NCBI GenBank assembly: GCA_947462695.1
Contig: CANHQC010000137.1
Span: 1-5,756, forward strand
Origin: Flavobacteriales bacterium
GTDB lineage: Bacteria; Bacteroidota; Bacteroidia; Flavobacteriales_D; Crocinitomicaceae
Reading direction: 5' to 3'
DNA length: 5,756 nt
Below the pieces are notes generated by a model. It did no database searches. It saw only the letters and a list, made by a program, of their open reading frames with translations, and was not told the DNA's origin. Below are positions 1 through 5,698 of the stretch, piece by piece. Position numbers and translations under genes: made by a program. Within the stretch, counting starts at the first letter, position 1. Every line of letters begins with the position of its first letter.

Positions 1-150
1 AAGCGTCCGGCAAAATCTGGTGAAGGGACACCAAACGGCACATAAGCTGTGTAAATGGAATCAGCTGCAGTTTCTAGAAACTGCAGCTGATTCCATTTAC
101 ACAGCTTATGTGCCGTTTGGTGTCCCTTCACCAGATTTTGCCGGACGCTT
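1..150. repeat. Perfect 150-bp palindrome at the window edge (probable fold-back artefact)
   Basis: Bases 1-75 are the exact reverse complement of bases 76-150, with no spacer. The centre is TTTCTAGAAA at 71-80. The right arm continues smoothly into the receptor reading frame and encodes plausible receptor residues (for example FAGRFFSDLNENLY running past its end), so the right arm is the genuine one and the left arm is its inverted copy. The palindrome reaches exactly to base 1, so its full length is unknown. A spacer-free perfect inverted repeat that splits a coding gene is typical of fold-back chimeras from amplification or of a misassembled contig end. A natural 75-bp hairpin with no mismatch inside a coding gene would be very unusual. 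Confidence 0.95.
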
Positions 151-1444
151 TTTCTCCGACTTGAATGAAAACTTGTACGCCGCATTGGCAGAAATAAGTA
201 TTCCTTATACCCTAATGAAAGAAACTAGCGCTATTAAAATCGGATACGCTGGATCGATCAAAAACCGAACATTTGACGCACGCGTATTCGGTTACGCGGT
301 AAACAGTCCCGGACAATTCGACTACGACCTACTCTACTTGCCTCAAAATGAAATTTTTGCTGAAGAAAACATCAACGCACAAGGATTTAAACTTGGAGAA
401 ACAACCAATCCTTCCGATTCATACACGGCTAGTTCATCGCTTCACGCTGGATATTTAATGACCGATCAAAAGTTAGGTCAAAAACTACGTGCGGTATATG
501 GTTTGCGCGTTGAGCAATTCAATCAACAGTTAAATTCCAGCTCTTACGGTGGAGATACGCTTACTATTGATAACGCCAATTTAAGCTACCTTCCATCAAT
601 CAACATTGCTTACTCACCATTCAAGCGCTCCAACTTCAGGATTGCAGCATCGAAAACAGTCGCGCGACCTGATTTCCGCGAATTGGCTCCGTTTTCTTTT
701 TATGACTTCAATACGTCATCTGCAGTAGTTGGAAATGACACCTTATTATCTACAGACATCATTAACCTCGACTTGCGCTACGAATTTTTCCCAGGTAATG
801 GTCAATTGCTTTCTGCTTCCGTTTTTTATAAAGATTTCAATAATCCAATTGAAAACACGGTGTTCTTTGGTGGATCAGGTTCCCGAACCTACACCTATCA
901 AAACGTAACAGATGCGGTTGATTATGGAGTGGAATTGGAATGGCGAACAAAATTAAGTGGTATTGACTCTTTGTTGAATACATCACTTTTCGACAAGTTC
1001 ACCTTCTTCACGAACCTAACGTATGTGCAATCAGTCGTTGATTTATCTAACGTAGCAACTGCTGTAACAGAAGAAGAAAAATTCAGACCAATGCAAGGAC
1101 AATCTCCGTACCTCATTAACTCTGGGTTGATGTATCAAAACGATGACCTAGGTTTAGGTGTGAACATTATGTTTAATCGCATCGGCAGACGAATTGCTTT
1201 CGTCGGAACAAATGGTTACCAAGACATTTATGAAAATCCACGAAACGTACTCGATCTTCAAATTTCAAAACGCGTATTCAAAAAAGGCGAAATAAAATTC
1301 AACGCAAGTGATTTATTTAATAATTACCACGTGTTCTATCAAGATTTTAATCGCTCTGGTAAATACGAGGCCGAAGAAGACAAGCAGATTACTGGTATTA
1401 AATACGGTGTAAACCTGTCGCTATCGTTTGCCTACAAGTTTTAA
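77..1444 (+). CDS. TonB-dependent outer-membrane receptor, C-terminal half (5' end missing)
   Basis: This is the C-terminal beta-barrel part of a TonB-dependent receptor, a family that imports large or scarce nutrients across the outer membrane using energy passed on by TonB-ExbBD. The frame shows alternating aromatic/polar barrel strands. It has the family-typical stretch around 650-700 (VARPDFRELAPFSFYDF), a YKDFNNPIE strand-turn near 830-855, and a last strand ending in a terminal Phe (SLSFAYKF), as outer-membrane barrels need for BAM-mediated insertion. About 455 residues are real, against 800-1000 usual for Bacteroidota receptors, so the signal peptide, N-terminal domain and plug are absent. 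The frame stays open to base 1 and offers a GTG at 20, but that lies in the inverted left arm of the palindrome and is not a real start. A strong terminator follows. The beta-helix gene downstream may be a surface partner. The substrate is unknown. Confidence 0.88.
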   Translation, partial: ETAADSIYTAYVPFGVPSPDFAGRFFSDLNENLYAALAEISIPYTLMKETSAIKIGYAGSIKNRTFDARVFGYAVNSPGQFDYDLLYLPQNEIFAEENINAQGFKLGETTNPSDSYTASSSLHAGYLMTDQKLGQKLRAVYGLRVEQFNQQLNSSSYGGDTLTIDNANLSYLPSINIAYSPFKRSNFRIAASKTVARPDFRELAPFSFYDFNTSSAVVGNDTLLSTDIINLDLRYEFFPGNGQLLSASVFYKDFNNPIENTVFFGGSGSRTYTYQNVTDAVDYGVELEWRTKLSGIDSLLNTSLFDKFTFFTNLTYVQSVVDLSNVATAVTEEEKFRPMQGQSPYLINSGLMYQNDDLGLGVNIMFNRIGRRIAFVGTNGYQDIYENPRNVLDLQISKRVFKKGEIKFNASDLFNNYHVFYQDFNRSGKYEAEEDKQITGIKYGVNLSLSFAYKF

Positions 1445-1466
1445 GTTTATTGACTGAAAAACAATC

Positions 1467-1498
1467 AAAAAGCCCAATGTTAACATTGGGCTTTTTTT
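1467..1498 (+). terminator. Rho-independent terminator of the receptor gene
   Basis: A perfect palindrome at 1467-1496, centred on GTTAAC, has the stem core AGCCCAATG / CATTGGGCT and ends in a run of seven T (1492-1498). It begins 22 bp after the receptor stop codon. It is flanked by A's on the left, so it could also act on the opposite strand. It separates the receptor transcript from the next gene, which has its own promoter-like sequence. Confidence 0.92.
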
Positions 1499-1530
1499 AT
1501 TAACCGTTTCTTAAACTAACAATAATTCAT

Positions 1531-1559
1531 GCCTAACCTCATACAAATTTGCCCAACCT
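1531..1559 (+). repeat. Pair of GCCYAACCT direct repeats, possible regulator-binding site
   Basis: GCCTAACCT at 1531-1539 and GCCCAACCT at 1551-1559 match at 8 of 9 positions and are exactly 20 bp apart, about two helical turns. The second copy touches the start of the predicted -7 element, and the first lies where the -33 element would be. OmpR/PhoB-family regulators bind direct repeats on one DNA face, and such a regulator is encoded downstream. A link between the two is inference only, and a chance match is possible. Confidence 0.3.
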
Positions 1560-1566
1560 ACTTTTG
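1559..1566 (+). promoter_or_regulatory. Bacteroidota-type -7 promoter element (TACTTTTG)
   Basis: TACTTTTG matches the Bacteroidota sigma-ABfrA -7 consensus TAnnTTTG exactly. It lies about 60 bp upstream of the beta-helix gene start, which predicts a 5' untranslated region of about 50 bases. No clear TTTG -33 element is seen at the usual distance, so the promoter may depend on an activator. A weaker alternative is CAAATTTG at 1544-1551. Confidence 0.45.
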
Positions 1567-1625
1567 AGTCGATAAAAAGGTGAAGCTGCTTCCTTGAAAA
1601 TAGCAGTATTAAAACAACAATTACA

Positions 1626-3455
1626 ATGAGAAAAAATGTACTCTTAACAGCTGTGGCATTCTTTATTGCTCTTGTCACGCAAGCACAAATCACGATTACA
1701 AGTGATATTACGTCCAATACAACTTGGACAAATGACAACATCTACACATTGAGTGGTGGATTTATCTATGTAACGAACAACGCTACGCTAACGATTGAAC
1801 CAGGAACTATCGTGAAAGGTAACCAAGGAACATTGGTGATCACACGCGGTGCTAAAATCATCGCTGAAGGGACAGCAACACAACCTATTGTCTTTACTTC
1901 AGCTCAACCTGCAGGGCAAAGAAATCCTGGAGATTGGGGTGGAATTATCATTTGTGGTAAAGCACCTGTAAACGATCCTGCTGGTCAACGTCTTGCTGAG
2001 GGTGGTATTGACCCGGTTAAAGGTCTTTATGGCGGTACAGATGTAAATGACAACTCTGGTGTATTAAAATATGTACGTATTGAATACGCTGGTGTCGCTT
2101 ACCAACCGAACAATGAAACGAACTCACTTACTATGGGTGCAGTTGGATTAGGTACAACGATTGACTATGTACAAGTAAGTTACGGAGGTGATGACGGTTT
2201 TGAGTGGTTCGGAGGAACTGTGAACTGTAAGCACCTTATTGTAAATAAAACTGTAGATGACATGTTCGATACAGATTACGGATTTACAGGTCGAGTTCAG
2301 TTTGCTGTGGCGGTTAGCGATTCACTTATTGCTGACATCTCAGGATCAAATGGTTTTGAATCAGACAATGATGCTACAGGGACAACAAACGGTCCGCTTA
2401 CAAAACCAATCTTTTCTAACATTAGTGTTTTCGGTCCGAGAGCGACTGCTTCTAGTACAGGTTTCAACAGCAACTTTAAACGAGCGCTGCATTTAAGAAG
2501 AAGTACATCTACGTGTACATACAACTCTGTTTTTGTTGGATTCCCTACAGGATTGAAAATTGACGGAACAACAACAGGTAACAACTGTACAAGTGGAACA
2601 CTACAATTCAGAAACAACATTATCGCTGGATCAACTCAACCACTTGACTCAACGGCATTGACTTTTGGAATGGCAAATTGGTTTAACGCGAACGGTAATA
2701 CTATTGTATCTAACCCACAAGCAGTTCAGGCTATTGCACCATTCAATTATACAGCACCTAACTTCTTGTTACAAGCGGGTTCTCCTGCATTAACCGGGGC
2801 AGATTTCTCTGCTCCTAACTTGAATAGCACTTTCTTCGAAACAACTTCATACAGAGGTGCATTTGACGGAACGAACAATTGGACAGCATGTTGGTCGAAT
2901 TTCGATCCGCAAAATGCAAACTACAATTCACCAAACTATGGATTGTCTGCAAGTGCAACCGTAGCTACAGCTGATACAGTAGCTACATTTACAAATACGT
3001 CAAATGGTGCAACAACTTATGTATGGAACTTCGGAGATAATACGACATCTACTGATGTGAATCCGGTTCATAATTATTCTTCGGAAGGAACATATACGGT
3101 GACATTAACTGCAACTAATGGTGGGTGTTCAACTACATATACTTTCGACGTAGTAATCACAATTGATGACACAGGTATTGAAGAAAATACACTATTTTCT
3201 GCTGTAAACGTATTCCCGAATCCAGCTGCTGATAACGTAACAGTTCAATTTACAAGTGCTGGAGCAACTAATGTGTCTTTAACTGTTATCGATAATAGTG
3301 GTAAACAAGTTGCTGCTACTCAACAAGTGGTAATCAACGAAGGTAAAAACGCTATCGAATTGCCGGTTGCTCACCTACAAAACGGATGGTACTACGTTAG
3401 TATGATCGCAGAAAACGGTGCTACACGTGTAATCAAACTTACAGTTCAGAAATAA
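1626..3455 (+). CDS. Secreted right-handed beta-helix protein with PKD domain and T9SS type A sorting signal
   Basis: This 609-residue protein is exported by Sec and then moved to the cell surface or medium by the type IX secretion system. Residues 1-20 are a signal peptide (MRKN, hydrophobic core, cleavage likely after TQA). Residues about 25-430 look like a parallel beta-helix belonging to a widespread Bacteroidota family, some members of which are mis-named multidrug transporter. Its motifs here are GDWGG (102-106), YGGTDVNDNSGVLKYVRIEYAG (135-156), DDGFEWFGGTVN (189-200) and DDMFDTDYGFTG (211-222). A PKD domain covers about 437-513 (WNFGDNTT at 467-474). The sorting domain covers about 529-609, starting VFPNP and ending in a short basic tail. 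No catalytic site is recognised. The acidic clusters could bind metal or substrate. The ATG at 1626 is chosen because it gives a complete signal peptide; the upstream sequence is A-rich with no Shine-Dalgarno, as is normal in the phylum. It probably works with the adjacent receptor. Confidence 0.9.
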   Translation: MRKNVLLTAVAFFIALVTQAQITITSDITSNTTWTNDNIYTLSGGFIYVTNNATLTIEPGTIVKGNQGTLVITRGAKIIAEGTATQPIVFTSAQPAGQRNPGDWGGIIICGKAPVNDPAGQRLAEGGIDPVKGLYGGTDVNDNSGVLKYVRIEYAGVAYQPNNETNSLTMGAVGLGTTIDYVQVSYGGDDGFEWFGGTVNCKHLIVNKTVDDMFDTDYGFTGRVQFAVAVSDSLIADISGSNGFESDNDATGTTNGPLTKPIFSNISVFGPRATASSTGFNSNFKRALHLRRSTSTCTYNSVFVGFPTGLKIDGTTTGNNCTSGTLQFRNNIIAGSTQPLDSTALTFGMANWFNANGNTIVSNPQAVQAIAPFNYTAPNFLLQAGSPALTGADFSAPNLNSTFFETTSYRGAFDGTNNWTACWSNFDPQNANYNSPNYGLSASATVATADTVATFTNTSNGATTYVWNFGDNTTSTDVNPVHNYSSEGTYTVTLTATNGGCSTTYTFDVVITIDDTGIEENTLFSAVNVFPNPAADNVTVQFTSAGATNVSLTVIDNSGKQVAATQQVVINEGKNAIELPVAHLQNGWYYVSMIAENGATRVIKLTVQK

Positions 3456-3475
3456 TATACTAATCTGCTACTAAC

Positions 3476-3504
3476 AGGGGTCGTCTTTTGGCGACCCCTA
3501 TTTT
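3476..3504 (+). terminator. Hairpin terminator or attenuator between the beta-helix gene and the regulator
   Basis: The stem AGGGGTCG (3476-3483) / CGACCCCT (3492-3499) is extended by T-G and C-G pairs to a TTTT loop, giving a 10-bp stem. It is followed by A and only four T's. It lies 20 bp after the beta-helix stop and 13 bp before the regulator ATG. The short T-run suggests incomplete termination, so some transcripts may read into the regulator genes. Confidence 0.75.
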
Positions 3505-3517
3505 AACAACACCAACG

Positions 3518-4210
3518 ATGTCACACTCTATCAAAGGTCACACCATTCTGCTCATCGACGATGAACAAGATATCCTTGATTTCCTATCTTACAACTTAAA
3601 GAAGGAAGGCTTCAAAGTGATGACAGCGACAAACGGTGAAGAAGGCGTTCGACTCGTTCAACAACTTAGTCCATCACTGATCCTTATGGACGTCATGATG
3701 CCGAAAATGGATGGCATCGAAACTTGCCAAATCATCCGAAAAGACTTAAACATTACACAACCCATTATCGCTTTCCTTACTTCTCGCGCCGAAGATTATT
3801 CGCAAATTGCCGGATTTGAAGCCGGAGCTGACGATTATATCAATAAACCTATCCGACCAAGATTGCTCGTAAGCAAAGTAGAATCATTGCTCAGAAGATT
3901 GGATCGCCCCGTTTCTGAAGCCGATGCAGCTGCCTCACATCACATTAAGATCGACCGGGAAAAATTTACCGTAGAAATTGAAGGTAAACAACTTCTTCTA
4001 CCTAAAAAAGAGTTTGAATTGCTCGAATTAATGGCTTCTCGTCCAGGAAAAGTCTTCACAAGAGAACAAATATTAACGATTGTTTGGGGGAACGAAACAG
4101 TTGTTGGTGAACGGACTATAGATGTTCACATCCGAAAATTACGGGAAAAGCTTGGAGATACGTATATTCGCACTATTAAAGGAGTCGGATATACCTTCAA
4201 AGAATCGTGA
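3518..4210 (+). CDS. PhoB/OmpR-family response regulator
   Basis: This 230-residue DNA-binding response regulator takes a phosphate from its partner kinase and controls transcription. The receiver domain (about 8-122) has the full active site: D14 and D15 for metal, phospho-acceptor D58 in LILMDVMMPKMDG, T88, Y107 and K110 in DDYINKP. The winged-helix domain (about 133-228) shows LLPKKEFELLELM, the positioning-loop region and recognition helix ERTIDVHIRKLREKLG, and the wing RTIKGVGYTF, as in PhoB. The frame also offers a TTG at 3488, but that lies in the loop of the terminator hairpin and would add ten unlike residues, so the ATG at 3518 is preferred. It overlaps the kinase gene by 4 bp, indicating co-translation. 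It resembles the PhoB-like regulators of Bacteroidota, but phosphate control is not proven. Confidence 0.93.
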   Translation: MSHSIKGHTILLIDDEQDILDFLSYNLKKEGFKVMTATNGEEGVRLVQQLSPSLILMDVMMPKMDGIETCQIIRKDLNITQPIIAFLTSRAEDYSQIAGFEAGADDYINKPIRPRLLVSKVESLLRRLDRPVSEADAAASHHIKIDREKFTVEIEGKQLLLPKKEFELLELMASRPGKVFTREQILTIVWGNETVVGERTIDVHIRKLREKLGDTYIRTIKGVGYTFKES

Positions 4211-5292
4211 AAAACTTACGTCCTGTACATTTACTTATCGGCGGTAGTGTAATCATTACACTTCTTACGTTTGTTGTCGCATTGATCCTTGAATTCAGAT
4301 TCATGGATTTTGATCCACTTGTTCTCATTGGCCTCCCATTGCTCTCGGGAGTATTTTCATTGTCCGTTTTCTACTTCTTTATCAAGTTTTTTATCAATGA
4401 TAGACTAAAAATGCTCTACCGTTCCATTCGAAAAGAGCAAATCGTTGATGATAACGAATTGAAATTTAGCATTACAGATGATGTTATCGCTTCGGCTGAA
4501 ATGGCTACACAGCAATGGACCGAAGAACGAAACAAAGAAATTTCCAAATTAAAAGAACAAGAAGCCTTCCGACGTGAATTCCTTGGAAACCTCGCCCATG
4601 AACTTAAAACTCCCGTTTTTTCCATTCAGGGGTACATTTTAACCCTACTCGACGGTGGACTGGAAGACGAAAGTGTCAACAGGGCTTTTCTTGAGCGGGC
4701 TTCGAAAGCAACAGATCGAATGGTTAACATTTTGGAAGATCTCGATCAAATTACCCGACTGGAAGTGGATGACCTCAAGCTCAATATTCGTTCGTTTGAC
4801 ATACATGAACTGGTAGAAGAAGTATTCGAATCACTCGAACTGATGGCGAAGGAAAAAAATATTCAACTTCAGTTCTTCAAAGACTATGGAACTATTTACG
4901 TGAGTGCTGACCGATCGAAGATATCACAAGTACTTACGAACTTACTTGTGAATTCATTATTCTATGGTAAAAGCGAGGGACATTCGACAGTCCGCATTGA
5001 CACTATGGGTGATATCGTCACGATCGAAGTAGCTGATGACGGTCCCGGAATAGATGCGATTAACCTACCACGCCTATTTGAACGCTTCTATCGCGTAGAA
5101 AAAAGCAGAAACCGGAACGAAGGTGGAACTGGACTAGGATTAGCGATCGTAAAACACATTATTGAGTCTCACGGTCAGACCATTTCTGTTCGAAGTACCG
5201 TTGGTCTTGGTAGTACCTTTGTGTTTAGCCTAGACCGAAGCAAGCAGCAAAGTCCAACGCTCTATTCTTCGAGAGGATTACCTATTAAATAG
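4207..5292 (+). CDS. PhoR-like membrane sensor histidine kinase
   Basis: This 361-residue kinase phosphorylates itself on His and passes the phosphate to the regulator encoded just upstream. It starts with GTG at 4207 inside the regulator's stop (GTGA overlap), and no better start exists. Two membrane helices (about 9-28 and 38-63) are joined by a loop of roughly ten residues, so there is no periplasmic sensor domain. No PAS domain is visible; residues 65-120 look like a charged, partly coiled-coil linker. The HisKA domain has FLGNLAHELKTP with H131. The ATPase domain has the N box (NLLVNS, N249), G1 box DDGPG (277-281), F box FERFYRVE (291-298) and G2 box GGTGLGL (306-312), all intact. A short polar tail ends the protein. 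Because it lacks an external domain, it may sense through a membrane or cytoplasmic partner, as PhoR does with the phosphate transporter and PhoU. Confidence 0.93.
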   Translation: MKNLRPVHLLIGGSVIITLLTFVVALILEFRFMDFDPLVLIGLPLLSGVFSLSVFYFFIKFFINDRLKMLYRSIRKEQIVDDNELKFSITDDVIASAEMATQQWTEERNKEISKLKEQEAFRREFLGNLAHELKTPVFSIQGYILTLLDGGLEDESVNRAFLERASKATDRMVNILEDLDQITRLEVDDLKLNIRSFDIHELVEEVFESLELMAKEKNIQLQFFKDYGTIYVSADRSKISQVLTNLLVNSLFYGKSEGHSTVRIDTMGDIVTIEVADDGPGIDAINLPRLFERFYRVEKSRNRNEGGTGLGLAIVKHIIESHGQTISVRSTVGLGSTFVFSLDRSKQQSPTLYSSRGLPIK

Positions 5293-5386
5293 CTGTATGC
5301 TTATAGCATATAGCTTAAAGCTAATCTACAGTTAATAAAAAAGTCTTCACATTGCTGCAACTCCCTCCTCTAAACGTTTTACTTAG
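5293..5386. other. Short non-coding gap with a degenerate 7-nt repeat and hairpin
   Basis: The first part holds three tandem 7-nt units, TATAGCA, TATAGCT and TAAAGCT (5302-5322). The preceding GCTGTATGC (5292-5300) pairs with GCATATAGC (5306-5314) to form a 9-bp stem with one G-U pair, and TAGCTT/AAGCTA forms a second small inverted repeat. The first stem overlaps the kinase stop codon, so it may mark the 3' end of the regulator-kinase transcript, but no T-run follows and it is not a standard terminator. The rest of the gap shows no gene. Confidence 0.5.
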
Positions 5387-5602
5387 TTAAAACAAGATTT
5401 TCAACTAAACCCTTCTGTTCGCTGAACGGCCTTCAGGAGTCGTGGTGGGAACTCTTGGTTTCGTTTCTCCGTTCGCTTTTGTTACTACCCTATCTTGAGG
5501 AACACCTTTTTCAATCAAGACATTCACAACTGATCTAACACGACTATCGGAAATTAAGATATTGAAATCTTCTGGACTAAAATCAACAACAGAGTCATAC
5601 TG
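5387..5602 (-). pseudogene. Decayed C-terminal fragment of an OmpA-family protein
   Basis: Read on the minus strand, this frame matches the end of OmpA-like peptidoglycan-binding domains: DFNILISDSRVRSVVNVLIEKGVPQDRV, then NGETKP and TPEGRSANRRV. The usual GHTDSVG appears as RQYDSVV and the usual GYGE as ANGE. The Asp and Arg that normally contact diaminopimelate are still in place. After NRRV comes an amber stop (5407-5405) where the family has Glu. The frame then continues Leu-Lys-Ile-Leu-Phe to TAA at 5389-5387, matching the usual ending VEFKILF, so a GAG or GAA codon was probably mutated to TAG. The N-terminal barrel and the first part of the domain are absent. An ATG at 5608 and a TTG at 5671 are in frame, but the TTG lies in the 5S terminator. 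No promoter is seen. A functional 67-residue peptide is possible but unlikely. Confidence 0.75.
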
Positions 5603-5613
5603 TCGCATCCGCG

Positions 5614-5655
5614 GCGGCGGACAGTACTGGCCTTTTGAGGATGAGTAATTAGTAC
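5614..5655 (+). repeat. Inverted 5S rRNA-like fragment
   Basis: GTACTGGCCTTTTGAGG at 5624-5640 matches the 5S rRNA sense sequence GTACTGCCCTTTTGAGG (minus strand, 5739-5723) at 16 of 17 bases, but on the opposite strand. Weaker similarity continues on both sides: GCGGA versus GCTGA to the left, and GAGTAA to the right after a 4-base gap. It sits in a GC-rich patch (CCGCGGCGGCGG, 5609-5620) that is unlike its surroundings. It may be a decayed 5S piece or an assembly join; the outer limits are approximate. Confidence 0.5.
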
Positions 5656-5693
5656 AAAAAAAAACGTCCAATCATTTCTGAAAGGACGTTTTT
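5656..5693 (-). terminator. Terminator of the rRNA operon, after 5S
   Basis: On the minus strand, AAAACGTCC (5693 down to 5684 side) pairs with GGACGTTTT in a 10-bp stem around a 14-base loop, followed by nine T's. It starts about 6 bp after the 5S rRNA 3' end. On the plus strand the same hairpin is followed by TTTTT, so it may stop transcription from both directions. Confidence 0.85.
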
Positions 5694-5698
5694 ATAAA

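Noticed and set aside
1..150. Palindrome as an insertion-sequence end, attachment site or CRISPR-like element
   Set aside because: There is no transposase, target-site duplication or repeat-spacer pattern, and one arm is plainly receptor coding sequence.
922..1116. Minus-strand open frame inside the receptor gene
   Set aside because: It has no recognisable protein features and lies opposite a strongly supported gene.
1511..1741. Minus-strand frame with hydrophobic residues, resembling a small membrane protein
   Set aside because: Its hydrophobic stretch is partly the antisense of the beta-helix signal peptide and promoter region; no start signal or known motif supports it.
2257..2620. Two overlapping frames (one on each strand) inside the beta-helix gene
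   Set aside because: Both are shadows of the main frame, which has clear conserved motifs through this region.
3488..3517. TTG start extending the response regulator by ten residues
   Set aside because: The codon lies in the loop of the terminator hairpin and the extra residues do not resemble receiver-domain N-termini; the ATG at 3518 gives a normal length.
4416..4625. Minus-strand frame inside the kinase gene
   Set aside because: It lies opposite the kinase linker and His region and has no independent support.
5376..5393. GTTTTA / TAAAAC inverted repeat as a terminator
   Set aside because: The stem is only 6 A/T-rich base pairs with no T-run on either strand, and it overlaps the end of the OmpA remnant.
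5609..5671. N-terminal extension of the OmpA remnant from a TTG at 5671
   Set aside because: The start lies inside the 5S terminator stem, the frame crosses its T-run, and the sequence overlaps the 5S-like fragment rather than OmpA-like coding sequence.
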